From a virus, in the IMG/VR virus record IMGVR_UViG_3300023184_000187, positions 1 through 49,860 of that record: a DNA stretch of 49,860 nt; one strand, 5' to 3'. Of the stretch, positions 28,278-37,704 are shown one piece after another (the stretch's first letter is position 1; the number at the start of each line of letters is the position of its first letter). The notes beneath the pieces are model-generated. The model saw nothing but the letters and a program-made list of their open reading frames with translations. It was not told the origin of the DNA and did no database searches. The position numbers were made by a program, and so were the translations under genes.

Positions 28278-30713
28278 ATGAAAGAAGTAACTATAAAAAT
28301 AGATCCTATTGGATTTCCAGGACAATTTGTTTCAGATAAAGAAAAATCTTCTTATGAGTATGGTCTTCAAATTATGCAGGCAATTTCTTATGAGTGGTTC
28401 AAAAGAGATAGTGGAACTTGTAAGTTTTATAATCAGTGGGGTGAGTTTCATCGTCTTAGGTTATACGCAAGGGGAGAACAATCAGTTGCTAAGTATAAGA
28501 ATGAGTTGTCAGTAGATGGTGACCTTTCTCATTTAAATTTAGATTGGACACCAATTCCAATCATACCAAAGTTTGTCGATATCGTTGTTAACGGTATGTC
28601 TGACAGACTTTTTAGAGTTAAGGCTTATGCTCAGGATGCAGTATCTGCCGAAAGACGTAGTAAGTATCAAGATATGATTGAGACCGATATGGTGTCTAAG
28701 GATATTCTGAATCAGATAAAGGATAGTTTTGGTGTTGATGCGTTTGATACAAATGCTGACCAGCTTCCTCAGGATTCAGAGGAGCTTAACTTATTTATGC
28801 AGATAAACTACAAGCCAGCGATAGAGATTGCTGAGGAGACTGCAATTAACACTATACTAGAAGATAACAAGTACTCAGACACAAGAAGCAGAGTTGATTA
28901 CGATTTAGCTGTACTTGGTAAGGGAATAGTTAAGCACCAGTTCCTACCAGGAAGTGGCGTTCAGATTGACTATGTAGATCCTGCTAATATAGTTCACAGC
29001 TACACAGAGGATCCACACTTTAGAGATTGCTTCTACTGGGGTGAAATTAAGACTGTATCTATTACTGAACTACTTAAAATTGATCCTACTCTTACTAATG
29101 AGCAGCTTGAAGAGATTTCAAAGTATAGCCAGTCTTGGTATAATTACTACAACAACGCACAGTTCTATCAGAACAGTTTGTTTAGTAGAGACTCTGCTAC
29201 ATTACTTTATGTAAACTATAAGACAACTAAGAAGTTTGTCTACAAGAAAAAAATACTAGATACAGGCGGTGTTAGAATAATTCAAAAGGATGATACGTTT
29301 AACCCTCCTAACGAGATGATGGAGGATGGTAAGTTCGAGAAAATAGAAAAGACTATTGACGTATGGTATGATGGAATTATGGTGATGGGAACTAACATTA
29401 TGTTGAAGTGGGAGCTTTCCAAGAATATGGTAAGACCTAAATCATCATCTCAGCACGCTCTTCCAAATTATATTGCAGTAGCTCCAAGAATGTATAAAGG
29501 TAACATAGAGTCTTTGGTTAGACGTATGATACCATTTGCTGACTTGATTCAGGTTACTCACTTAAAGCTACAGCAGGTTATATCTAAGGTTGTGCCTGAT
29601 GGTGTATTCATTGATGCTGATGGACTTAACGAGGTTGATTTGGGTAACGGAGCGGCATACAATCCAGAGGACGCATTACGATTATACTTCCAGACTGGTA
29701 GTGTAATTGGTAGAAGTTACACTCAGGATGGTGAGTTTAATAATGCAAGGGTTCCTATTCAGGAACTTAACTCTAATAGTGGTCAGGGTAAGATAGCTTC
29801 GTTAATTGGAAGTTATAATCACTACCTAAGTATGATTAGAGACGTGACGGGATTGAATGAGGCTAGGGATGGTAGTATGCCAGATCCTAACTCTTTGGTT
29901 GGTCTACAGAAGCTTGCAGCAGCAAACTCAAATACAGCCACACGACACATACTAGACGGAAGTTTAAGCATAACTAAGGAATTAGCTGAGGCTATATCTT
30001 ACAGAGTTGCTGATATATTAGAGTACTCTGACTTTGCAGAGACATTCGCGATGCAGATTGGTAAGTATAATGTAAGTCTTCTTGATGAGATTAAGGAGAT
30101 ATACATATACGACTTCGGTATATTTATAGAGATGTCTCCAGACGAGGAGGAAAAAACTAAGCTAGAGCAGAATATTCAGGTTGCACTTTCAAGAGATGCA
30201 ATCACGTTAGAAGATGCTATAGATATTAGAGAGATAAATAATATTAAGCTTGCTAATCAGTTGCTTAAACTTAAGAGACGTAAGAAGCAGGAGCAGGATC
30301 AGCAGAATGCTATGCAGACTCAGCAGATGCAGGCTCAGATTAATGCTCAGTCTCAGCAGATGGCTGCTCAGAATGCTATGCAACAAATTCAAGCAGAGAC
30401 ACAGTCTAAGATGATGATCAAGCAGGCAGAGATTGGATACGAGATAGAGAAGATGAAATCTGAGGCTCAGCTAAAGGTTGAGTTGATGAATGTTGAGTTC
30501 CAGATGAATATGCAGCTTAAAGGCGTTGAGGCTCAGTCTATAACTATGAAGGACGAGATGAAGGAGAAGGCTAAGGATAATAGAATATTAAAACAGGCAA
30601 CAACACAATCTAAGTTAATTGAGCAACGTAAGAATAACTTACCACCTGTTGACTTCGAAAGTAATGATGACAGTTTGGACGGATTTGACTTGGCTGAATT
30701 TGAGCCGAGATAA
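28278..30713 (+). CDS. Portal protein, 811 aa
   Basis: The predicted ring protein at the head vertex through which DNA passes. Size and order after the terminase fit. Motifs include LHLNLDWTPIPIIPKFVDIV-like text (IIPKFVDIVVNGMSDRLF, about residue 95-112), WYDGIMVMGTNIMLKW, and a helical stem around residues 430-560. The C-terminal ~120 residues are Gln/Met-rich and helical (EQDQQNAMQTQQMQAQI), possibly barrel or scaffold contact, and end acidic. Its start lies five bases after the GIY-YIG gene. Confidence 0.87.
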   Translation: MKEVTIKIDPIGFPGQFVSDKEKSSYEYGLQIMQAISYEWFKRDSGTCKFYNQWGEFHRLRLYARGEQSVAKYKNELSVDGDLSHLNLDWTPIPIIPKFVDIVVNGMSDRLFRVKAYAQDAVSAERRSKYQDMIETDMVSKDILNQIKDSFGVDAFDTNADQLPQDSEELNLFMQINYKPAIEIAEETAINTILEDNKYSDTRSRVDYDLAVLGKGIVKHQFLPGSGVQIDYVDPANIVHSYTEDPHFRDCFYWGEIKTVSITELLKIDPTLTNEQLEEISKYSQSWYNYYNNAQFYQNSLFSRDSATLLYVNYKTTKKFVYKKKILDTGGVRIIQKDDTFNPPNEMMEDGKFEKIEKTIDVWYDGIMVMGTNIMLKWELSKNMVRPKSSSQHALPNYIAVAPRMYKGNIESLVRRMIPFADLIQVTHLKLQQVISKVVPDGVFIDADGLNEVDLGNGAAYNPEDALRLYFQTGSVIGRSYTQDGEFNNARVPIQELNSNSGQGKIASLIGSYNHYLSMIRDVTGLNEARDGSMPDPNSLVGLQKLAAANSNTATRHILDGSLSITKELAEAISYRVADILEYSDFAETFAMQIGKYNVSLLDEIKEIYIYDFGIFIEMSPDEEEKTKLEQNIQVALSRDAITLEDAIDIREINNIKLANQLLKLKRRKKQEQDQQNAMQTQQMQAQINAQSQQMAAQNAMQQIQAETQSKMMIKQAEIGYEIEKMKSEAQLKVELMNVEFQMNMQLKGVEAQSITMKDEMKEKAKDNRILKQATTQSKLIEQRKNNLPPVDFESNDDSLDGFDLAEFEPR

Positions 30714-30730
30714 TATAAGAAAATAATTAC

Positions 30731-30738
30731 TAACTTTG
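30731..30738 (+). promoter_or_regulatory. TAACTTTG -7 box
   Basis: TAACTTTG-CA matches TANNTTTG and lies 16 bases before the ATG at 30755. It starts a unit for the collagen-like fibre and head-assembly genes. Confidence 0.7.
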
Positions 30739-30754
30739 CAAAAAAATAAATAAT

Positions 30755-32137
30755 ATGTCAACAGTACCATCAGGAACTAGATTTATAGGTATATCTACAA
30801 ATGTAAATCTTACAGAAAGAAAATCTGCAGTATTAAACGCAGAGACTCAACCATATACAATACAAGACTTAGTCGATACGATTGGAACAGGGGCGCAAGG
30901 ACCACAGGGAGTTCAAGGACCAGCAGGACCTCCAGGACCAGTTGGACCTGCGGGATTAAACTGGCAAGGATCTTGGGTATCTGGAACATCTTACGTGGCA
31001 GATGATGCTGTAGGATATGACGGAGCGTCTTGGTTCTGTATATTAGCTACATCTGGGACAACTGCTCCTGATGTTGATACAACACACTGGGCACTGTTAG
31101 CTTCTCAGGGAGCCATTGGACCACAAGGAGCTCAGGGACCAACTGGACCACAAGGACCTGCTGGAAGTGCTGCTGCACAAACTAATGGTATAATGTATCT
31201 TAACCCAAGTGATTCACCATATCAAACACTTAGTTATGATATAAACAGAATTAATTTGGGTGGATCAGGGTTTAGTGGAGTATACTTACCAGCTGCAGCA
31301 CCTATTGGTAAAGAAATAAGTGTTTTTTTAGAAGTTGGAACTAATCAATTAACTATATTTGGTGATAATGTGTTAAATTTGCCGTTTCCATTCTTGATGG
31401 GTTCTGCAAATCAACAAACAGGACCTTTTACAATTTTTTCTAGCGAATCTTATGTTTTTATTAGTTTAGGAAGTGGTTTGTGGAAAGTTAATACTATATC
31501 TAGAACAATAATGTCTGGTTCTGCTGCTAGAACACTTAATACAAATTCTACTATAAATGGATCAAGTATATCTGTTGAAAATACATCAACACTTAGTAAA
31601 GCAACCTTAGAAACAACTAAAATTACACTTACTAAAAACGCAACTGGTTTAAAGACTACTAATTTACTTCAGGCAGTTACCCCTACAGCAAACAGAACTA
31701 TATATTTTCCAGATGCTGACGGAACTGTTGCTTTGACTAGTGATGTTACAACAAAAACACTAAAAACTACAATTACTTCAGCTCAAGTATTGCAGTTGTT
31801 TACAACTCCTATATCAGTATTACCTACTGCTTCAGCTGGAAAGGTTAATATACCTACAAATATTTATATTAAAAGAAATGCTGGAACTGCATATAGATTA
31901 GATACAAATGCATTTATTTTGTTGGATGGTTTAAATATTGATACTAATACGCAAATAAATCCTAATCCATTAACAAATACATCAAACGGATATATGAATA
32001 ATACCATATATTTAGCAGATAGTGTTAGTGGAAGTACATCAACTGGACCATATAAATTAAAAGCTGCTGGAGGCAATCCAATAGAAGGAACAGGTAATTT
32101 AGATGTATACGTTACTTATATAGAAATAACATTATAA
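30755..32137 (+). CDS. Collagen-like head/appendage fibre, 460 aa
   Basis: Two short Gly-X-Y tracts flank a probable carbohydrate-binding unit: GPQGVQGPAGPPGPVGPAG (about residues 47-66), then WQGSWVSGTSYVADDAVGYD...WFCIL...HWALLAS (about 70-115), then GPQGAQGPTGPQGPAG (about 120-136). A motif IYFPDADGTVALTSD near residue 322 resembles WEFPDASGTLALTSD in the 1186-aa fibre. A beta-rich head follows. As it lies among head genes, it may decorate the capsid and bind polysaccharide. Placement is inferred. Confidence 0.78.
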   Translation: MSTVPSGTRFIGISTNVNLTERKSAVLNAETQPYTIQDLVDTIGTGAQGPQGVQGPAGPPGPVGPAGLNWQGSWVSGTSYVADDAVGYDGASWFCILATSGTTAPDVDTTHWALLASQGAIGPQGAQGPTGPQGPAGSAAAQTNGIMYLNPSDSPYQTLSYDINRINLGGSGFSGVYLPAAAPIGKEISVFLEVGTNQLTIFGDNVLNLPFPFLMGSANQQTGPFTIFSSESYVFISLGSGLWKVNTISRTIMSGSAARTLNTNSTINGSSISVENTSTLSKATLETTKITLTKNATGLKTTNLLQAVTPTANRTIYFPDADGTVALTSDVTTKTLKTTITSAQVLQLFTTPISVLPTASAGKVNIPTNIYIKRNAGTAYRLDTNAFILLDGLNIDTNTQINPNPLTNTSNGYMNNTIYLADSVSGSTSTGPYKLKAAGGNPIEGTGNLDVYVTYIEITL

Positions 32138-32150
32138 TAAATAAACTAAT

Positions 32151-32513
32151 ATGACAACAGAAGATATCGCAGGGAGATTAGCTACGTTTCACGAGCAGTT
32201 TCATATGATTCACTGGGAGACAAGAAGTTTCGCAGAGCATACAGCAACAGGAGGATTCTATGAGTTTTTACAAGACTTCAAGGATGAGGTAGTTGAAAAA
32301 TTAATGGGGTATAGTGGAAAGAGAATCAAGGGTATGCGAATTGAACCTATGAAGTCTGGTCAGGATGCTTTGGAACTTACAGATCAGGTATTAATGTTTG
32401 CTAATGAACTTGAGGTTTATGGTGATATTAATAAGTATCCAGATATCTGTAATATGGCTCAATCACTTTCGGGTGAGGCGGCAAAATTACGTTATTTGTT
32501 AACACTTAGTTAA
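32151..32513 (+). CDS. Dps/ferritin-like protein (DUF5856-like), 120 aa
   Basis: The first helix carries RLATFHEQFHMIHWETRSFAEH and then FYEFLQDFKDEVVEKLMGYSGKR, similar to the Dps opening with its HW...H...F..L..D pattern of ferroxidase residues (H18, H21, D42, E46 as candidates). The remainder is helical. At 120 aa it is shorter than typical Dps. In the virion module it might be a head-associated or DNA-protecting protein. Whether it still binds iron cannot be told. Confidence 0.7.
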   Translation: MTTEDIAGRLATFHEQFHMIHWETRSFAEHTATGGFYEFLQDFKDEVVEKLMGYSGKRIKGMRIEPMKSGQDALELTDQVLMFANELEVYGDINKYPDICNMAQSLSGEAAKLRYLLTLS

Positions 32514-32518
32514 ATTTA

Positions 32519-33133
32519 ATGAGAATCAAAGATATAGTAAATGAATTAATTAAAAATAAATACACTAAAGATGAATTAAACTTATCTTGTGGTGTTTATA
32601 TTTTAACATTAAATAACAAACATTATATAGGAAGTTGTAAGATGTTAAATTATAAAATGTCAAGAAACGGGTTTTATTATAGACTTTATTCACATATATA
32701 TAATTTAATGAGAGGTAAACATCATTCATTAAAATTACAAAATGCAGTTAATAAATACGGAATAAATAATATTGATTTTGACATTATTCAAGAATGTGAT
32801 TCTAAAATAACTACTGATATAGAACAATATTGGTTAAACATAATGAATACTTTTAAAAAAGGGTATAATAGTTGTCCTAATTCAAGAAGTATTTTTGGGT
32901 TTAAACATACAGAAAAATCTAAATTAAAAATGTCAAAATCTAAAATAGGAAAAACTCCTTGGAATAAAGGTTTAAAAGGAGAATCTCCTTCTTTAGAAAC
33001 AAGAAAAAAATTAAGTGATGCTCTTTTAGGTAGAAAAAAAGGACCTATGTCTGAAAAACAAAAAATAGATATTAGTAATACATTAAAAAATAGATATTTA
33101 GAAAAGTCTAATCGTTTAATAGACTTATCGTAA
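32519..33133 (+). CDS. GIY-YIG homing endonuclease with NUMOD3, 204 aa
   Basis: Motifs are G25-V-Y27 and Y36-I-G38 as the GIY/YIG pair, R55 in YYRLYSH, and E102 in DIEQYWL as the catalytic Glu. NUMOD3-type units GFKHTEKSKLKMSKSKIGK and KKLSDALLGRKKG follow. The gene is very A-rich compared with neighbours and inserts between the Dps-like and scaffold-like genes. It is free-standing. Confidence 0.88.
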   Translation: MRIKDIVNELIKNKYTKDELNLSCGVYILTLNNKHYIGSCKMLNYKMSRNGFYYRLYSHIYNLMRGKHHSLKLQNAVNKYGINNIDFDIIQECDSKITTDIEQYWLNIMNTFKKGYNSCPNSRSIFGFKHTEKSKLKMSKSKIGKTPWNKGLKGESPSLETRKKLSDALLGRKKGPMSEKQKIDISNTLKNRYLEKSNRLIDLS

Positions 33134-33171
33134 AATAATAAATAATAATATAATTTAATAAATCAAATCAA

Positions 33172-34272
33172 ATGGAAAATTTTACAGTGCGCGATATTGG
33201 CGCAGGTGAGGAACGCTCTATTCAAGAAATTGAACAAGAGTTATTAGACAAACACGAGGAGAAGTTTAATCAGGATGTTCAACAAGATGAAGTGATCACT
33301 GAAAGTGAACAAGTTGAAACTAATGAACAAATTGAGACTACTCCAGAATTAAAAGACGAGGATGTATTGTCCTATATTAAGGGAAGATACAACAAGGACA
33401 TCAACTCTGTTGATGAATTATTTAAGGAGAGAGAGACTAACGAGGAATTGCCTTCGGATGTTTCAGCATTCTTAAAGTATAAAAAAGAAACTGGCAGGGG
33501 TATTGATGACTTTATGAATTTAAGTAAAGACTTCAGTAAATTATCTCCAGAAAAACTTTTAGCTGAGTATTACTCAGTTACCGAGTCAGACTTGGATGAT
33601 GAGGATATCAATTATATGATCGAAGATAAATTTGGATACGATCCAGACTTTGATGAGGAGAAGGATATTAAGAAGAAAGAAATCGCCAAGAAGAAAGAGC
33701 TTGCCAAAGCTAAGAAGTTTTTTGAAGATCAAAAGGAGCAGTACAAGTCACCACTTGAGTCAAGGGGTAGCTTAGTTCCAGATGAGGATAAGGAAGGCTA
33801 TAATGCTTACAAGAAATACGTTCAAGACGCACAGACAGTGCAGCAAGAGAGTTACAAAAAGTCTGAGTATTTTCAGAAGAAGACTGAAGAACTTTTCAAC
33901 CAGGATTTCAAAGGTTTTGATTTCAACATTGGTGACAAGGATTTAAAGTTTTTACCTGGTGATCCAGCAGACTTAAAGAAGTCTCAATCTGATTTAACAA
34001 ATTATATATCTAAGTTCTTAGATAACGATGGGTTAATTTCAGACACTGTTGGTTATCACAGATCCTTATCTGTAGCTATGAATCCTGAAAAATTTGCTAG
34101 GTTCTTTTATGAACAAGGTAAAGCTGAGGCGTTATTAGATACCGCCAAACAAACTAAAAATATTGATATGGATGTGAGAACATCTCCTCAATCTATCAGC
34201 TCATCAGGAGTTAAAGTGAAAAGTATAGACGATGGTGGTGGTCGTGGACTTAAATTTAAAAGTATAAAATAA
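33172..34272 (+). CDS. Scaffold-like capsid assembly protein, 366 aa
   Basis: The N-terminal ~180 residues are highly acidic and helical (QEIEQELLDKHEEKFNQDVQ and DLDDEDINYMIEDKFGYDPD), with a charged coiled coil (KKKEIAKKKELAKAKKFFED), and the C-terminus is basic (GGGRGLKFKSIK). This acid-to-base arrangement directly before the major capsid gene is characteristic of phage scaffolds that interact with capsid through the C-terminus. No protease motif is seen. It is not recognised by sequence family. Confidence 0.72.
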   Translation: MENFTVRDIGAGEERSIQEIEQELLDKHEEKFNQDVQQDEVITESEQVETNEQIETTPELKDEDVLSYIKGRYNKDINSVDELFKERETNEELPSDVSAFLKYKKETGRGIDDFMNLSKDFSKLSPEKLLAEYYSVTESDLDDEDINYMIEDKFGYDPDFDEEKDIKKKEIAKKKELAKAKKFFEDQKEQYKSPLESRGSLVPDEDKEGYNAYKKYVQDAQTVQQESYKKSEYFQKKTEELFNQDFKGFDFNIGDKDLKFLPGDPADLKKSQSDLTNYISKFLDNDGLISDTVGYHRSLSVAMNPEKFARFFYEQGKAEALLDTAKQTKNIDMDVRTSPQSISSSGVKVKSIDDGGGRGLKFKSIK

Positions 34273-34290
34273 CATTAAAAAATTTAAAAA

Positions 34291-35712
34291 ATGTCAGTAT
34301 TATCTACACCAGGCTTTGATTTGCAGCCTTCAGCAGAGAGAAAAACTCTAGCATCAAATTACATCACAAACTTTGACTTCTTGAATCAGTATCTTCCAGA
34401 TACTTACGAGAAAGAGTTTGAAAGATATGGTAACCGTTCAGTTGCTTCTTTCTTAAGAGCAGTTGGAGCTGAGATGCCATCTATTTCTGACCTTATCAAA
34501 TGGGCAGAGCAAGGTCGTTTACACACAAAATATGTTAACTGTGTTGCTACAGGTTTCCCTGCAGGTTCATTAACAGCTACAATTATTGTTAACGATACTT
34601 TAGTACCAGGTAATGGTGGAATCGCATTTAGAAAAGGACAGACAGTTATATTGTCTTCTAACACTACTGCTGCTAACTCTAACAAAGGTATTATTATCGA
34701 TGTTGACTACGCTAACGGAACTTTTGACGTAGCTTACTACGAGGCTGCAGGTCAAACTTTTGCAGCTACTGATGTAATCACTACATTTGTTTATGGTTCA
34801 GAGTTTAGAAAAGGAACTGAAGGGTTGGAAGAGTCTTTAGAGGCTGATGACTTGATCTTAGAGAATAGCCCAATTATCATCAAAGATAAGTATGCAGTAT
34901 CTGGTTCAGATATGGCTCAAATCGGATGGGTTGAGGTTACTACTGAGAATGGTGCTACAGGTTACTTATGGTACATCAAATCAGAGCACGAAACTCGTTT
35001 GAGATTTGAAGATTACTTAGAGTTAGCTATGATTGAGTCTGTACCAGCTGAAGCTAATTCAGGAGCTGCTACTCAAACTACTTTTACAAACGCTGGTAAC
35101 AAAGGATCTGAAGGTTTATTCTACTCTGTTTCTCAAAGAGGAAACGTATGGGGTGGTGGTAACCCAACTACATTGTCTGACTTCGATACTATTATCCAAC
35201 GTCTTGACAAGCAAGGTGCTATCCAAGAGAATGTGTTATTCGTTAACCGTCAGTTCTCTTTCGATATCGATGATATGTTAGCTGCTCAAAACTCTTACGG
35301 AGCTGGTGGTACATCTTACGGTTTATTCGATAACGATAAAGAGATGGCATTAAACTTAGGATTTACAGGATTCAGAAGAGGTTACGACTTCTACAAAACT
35401 GACTGGAAATACTTAAACGATGCTGCTACTCGTGGTGGTTTAGTTGGTGGTGCTATAAATGGAGTGTTAGTTCCTGCTGGATCTACAACTGTTTATGACC
35501 AAGTATTAGGTAAAAACGCTAAGAGACCATTCTTACACGTACGTTACAGAGCTTCTGAAACAGAAGATCGTCGTTACAAAACTTGGATTACTGGTTCTGC
35601 TGGTGGTGCTGCTACATCTTCTTTAGATGCTATGGAAGTACACTTCTTATCAGAGAGAGCTTTATGTACTTTAGGTGCTAACAACTTCTTCTTATTCGAA
35701 GCTAATAACTAG
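34291..35712 (+). CDS. Major capsid protein, 473 aa
   Basis: The predicted HK97-type shell subunit. It follows the scaffold-like gene and shows strong preference for GCT, TCT, GGT codons, unlike neighbours, as expected for the most heavily translated gene. Motifs: NFDFLNQYLPDTYEKEFERYG (about residues 28-48), FLRAVGAEMPSISDLIKWAEQG and DYLELAMIESVP (about 240-251), with a Gly-rich C-terminal half that would be the A-domain. It is followed by a strong terminator. Confidence 0.88.
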   Translation: MSVLSTPGFDLQPSAERKTLASNYITNFDFLNQYLPDTYEKEFERYGNRSVASFLRAVGAEMPSISDLIKWAEQGRLHTKYVNCVATGFPAGSLTATIIVNDTLVPGNGGIAFRKGQTVILSSNTTAANSNKGIIIDVDYANGTFDVAYYEAAGQTFAATDVITTFVYGSEFRKGTEGLEESLEADDLILENSPIIIKDKYAVSGSDMAQIGWVEVTTENGATGYLWYIKSEHETRLRFEDYLELAMIESVPAEANSGAATQTTFTNAGNKGSEGLFYSVSQRGNVWGGGNPTTLSDFDTIIQRLDKQGAIQENVLFVNRQFSFDIDDMLAAQNSYGAGGTSYGLFDNDKEMALNLGFTGFRRGYDFYKTDWKYLNDAATRGGLVGGAINGVLVPAGSTTVYDQVLGKNAKRPFLHVRYRASETEDRRYKTWITGSAGGAATSSLDAMEVHFLSERALCTLGANNFFLFEANN

Positions 35713-35729
35713 TATTAAATAAATTACCC

Positions 35730-35765
35730 AACAGGGAGATGAGATACTCTCCCTGTTATTTTTTA
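35730..35765 (+). terminator. Intrinsic terminator after major capsid gene
   Basis: AACAGGGAGA (35730-35739) and TCTCCCTGTT (35748-35757) form a perfect ten-pair stem with an eight-base loop, followed by ATTTTTTAA. It ends the capsid transcript or makes it partly stop, matching the need for excess capsid. Confidence 0.9.
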
Positions 35766-35784
35766 ACAAATTAAATTATATCAA

Positions 35785-36522
35785 ATGAAAGAAACTGCAT
35801 TAGTAGATAGAATCTACGTATTAAAAAAAAGAAACACTCCGCTGTCATATATGTTGACATCGAAGAACACTTCAAGAAGTCCGTTATATTACTTTGATGG
35901 ACAATCAAACAGACCACTTAGATATGCAAGAAACCAAAAGACACCTTTTGAGGATGAGCAGGATGGTTCTGCTATTTTAGAGCCTATTGTATTTGTTGAT
36001 GGATCGCTAACGGTACATAAAACAAATCCAGTGCTACAAAAATTCTTAGAGTATCATCCAGGGAACGGTATGATATTTGAGGAAGTAAATACAGAGAAGG
36101 ATGCGTCTGTACAGTTTGACAAGTTAACCACAGAGTTGGATGCACAGTTAGCGGCAAGGGACTTATCTTTAGATATGCTTGAGGCTGTTGCTAGAGTTGT
36201 ATTGGGAGGAAGGATTGACAAGATGTCTACAGCTGAATTAAAGAGAGACGTACTTGTTTATGCAAGAACATATCCTGATAAATTTATGGAGATGTTGAAC
36301 GATCCTATGTTGCAATTACAAAACACGTGTGCTAAGTTATTTGATCAAGACGTGTTAAGACTTAAAAATAAAGGAAGGGATATTTATTTCAACCTTGAGA
36401 CAAACAAGAAGAAGCTGTTGACAGTTCCTTATGGTGAGAATCACTTATTTATTCTTGCCTCTCATCTAAAATCAGATGATGGGATTGAGACACTTAGATT
36501 ACTTGAGAGTCATTTAGATTAA
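35785..36522 (+). CDS. Head-associated protein, 245 aa
   Basis: The first half is beta-like (LSYMLTSKNTSRSPLYYFDG, ILEPIVFVDGSLTVHKTNPVLQKFLEYHPG), the second half helical (DKLTTELDAQLAARDLSLDMLEAVARVVLGG, STAELKRDVLVYARTYPDKFMEML). This arrangement matches an often-seen phage structural protein coded right after the capsid gene. No specific role is established. No promoter is visible between the capsid terminator and this gene, so it may depend on read-through. Confidence 0.65.
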   Translation: MKETALVDRIYVLKKRNTPLSYMLTSKNTSRSPLYYFDGQSNRPLRYARNQKTPFEDEQDGSAILEPIVFVDGSLTVHKTNPVLQKFLEYHPGNGMIFEEVNTEKDASVQFDKLTTELDAQLAARDLSLDMLEAVARVVLGGRIDKMSTAELKRDVLVYARTYPDKFMEMLNDPMLQLQNTCAKLFDQDVLRLKNKGRDIYFNLETNKKKLLTVPYGENHLFILASHLKSDDGIETLRLLESHLD

Positions 36523-36533
36523 TATTTTTTTAG

Positions 36534-36541
36534 TATCTTTG
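36534..36541 (+). promoter_or_regulatory. TATCTTTG -7 box
   Basis: TATCTTTG-CA lies 32 bases before the ATG at 36574 and matches TANNTTTG. With the terminator at 36887 it frames a single-gene unit. Confidence 0.75.
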
Positions 36542-36573
36542 CAAGGATTATTAATCATAAACAAAAGATAAAA

Positions 36574-36858
36574 ATGGAAAAATTTTTAAGTATTCCTGTG
36601 ACTAACGAGCAATTTCAAATTGTTTCTGCTACAGACATTAAACTTATTGAACAAGCATCAACTACTACTGTTACTATTGCTTATGGTGGAGGTAGAACTG
36701 CTACTATCACTCACGCAACTGCTGGAGCTGGTGTTGAAACGCAAAGAGACGCTATTGAGGCAGCTGTTGTTGCAGCCTTAGGTGAGGGATGGACAAAAGT
36801 AACTTACGATGTTACATTATTACCGTTCGCTGTTTCAGGAATAGCTATTTCTGCGTAA
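36574..36858 (+). CDS. Small beta-rich virion-like protein, 94 aa, own transcription unit
   Basis: The protein (MEKFLSIPVTNEQFQIVSAT, TTTVTIAYGGGRTATITHAT) is beta-rich and ends with hydrophobic ALPFAV-like text (TLLPFAVSGIAI). Having its own promoter and strong terminator suggests high expression, as for a capsid cement or decoration protein. No family is recognised. Confidence 0.68.
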   Translation: MEKFLSIPVTNEQFQIVSATDIKLIEQASTTTVTIAYGGGRTATITHATAGAGVETQRDAIEAAVVAALGEGWTKVTYDVTLLPFAVSGIAISA

Positions 36859-36886
36859 TTGTTTTTGTTCTTAAGGAAAGCTAAAG

Positions 36887-36912
36887 GCACTCTAATCAGA
36901 GTGCTTTTTTTT
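36887..36912 (+). terminator. Intrinsic terminator
   Basis: GCACTCT-AATC-AGAGTGC forms a perfect seven-pair stem followed by eight T residues. It ends the single-gene unit 36574-36858. The next promoter starts three bases later. Confidence 0.92.
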
Positions 36913-36914
36913 AT

Positions 36915-36922
36915 TATCTTTG
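36915..36922 (+). promoter_or_regulatory. TATCTTTG -7 box right after a terminator
   Basis: TATCTTTG-TA lies 15 bases before the ATG at 36938 and only three bases beyond the T-tract of the terminator. It opens the unit for the ring and stabilisation proteins. Confidence 0.78.
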
Positions 36923-36937
36923 TAAAAAGTTTTTAAT

Positions 36938-37702
36938 ATGATAAACTCAGTTAGAAATACAGTTCTATCTGTTATAAATAAGAATAACTACGGCTATATT
37001 ACACCTGCTGATTTCAACCTATACGCCAAGCAAGCACAGATGGAATTGTATGAGGAGTACTACTCTTCCTATAACAAAACCATCAATATGGAGAATGCTC
37101 GTATGTCAGGTACTGACTACGCTGATATTGAGCAGCCAATAGCTGAAACTCTTGAGTCTTTTTTAGTTACGTCAATATTAAACTCAGTTCAAAATAATGT
37201 TTGGTACGCACCTTCAGTTAATACAACTGGTAGTGATTCATATATGATACTAAGGATTGATTGTTTAGATCCGCTTAATAAAAGAATCGCTACAGCTGAG
37301 AAGGTTTCCAACGCAAGAATAATGATGCTTTCAGACTCTAACTTGACTGGACCATCGATGATGTATCCATTATACACTTATGAGCAGGATTCAAGTGGAT
37401 TATCTACTATTTCAGTATATCCTGATACTATAGATGATAGTCAAGGATATTCTTTAAAGTGTTCTTACTTTACATATCCTAAAGATCCTAAGTGGACTTA
37501 TGTTACACTTATGAACGGTGAGCCTATGTTTGATCAGTCTCAACCAGATTATCAAGACTTTCAGCTTCCTAATGAGGATGAGTATAAGTTAGTTATGAAG
37601 ATATTACAGTATGCTGGAATATCAATAAGAGAGCAAGAAGTTGCTGCTTACGCATTAGGTCAAGAACAACACGAACAACCAACATTTAGTTTACAACAAT
37701 AA
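36938..37702 (+). CDS. Tail-ring/connector protein, 254 aa
   Basis: The protein begins INSVRNTVLSVINKNNYGYI followed by TPADFNLYAKQAQMELYEEYYSSYNK, a pattern of the first ring proteins below the portal in crAss-like podoviruses. The C-terminal part is rich in Gln/Glu. It would join the head to the tail. Assignment is by order and pattern. Confidence 0.65.
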   Translation: MINSVRNTVLSVINKNNYGYITPADFNLYAKQAQMELYEEYYSSYNKTINMENARMSGTDYADIEQPIAETLESFLVTSILNSVQNNVWYAPSVNTTGSDSYMILRIDCLDPLNKRIATAEKVSNARIMMLSDSNLTGPSMMYPLYTYEQDSSGLSTISVYPDTIDDSQGYSLKCSYFTYPKDPKWTYVTLMNGEPMFDQSQPDYQDFQLPNEDEYKLVMKILQYAGISIREQEVAAYALGQEQHEQPTFSLQQ

Positions 37703-37704
37703 TT

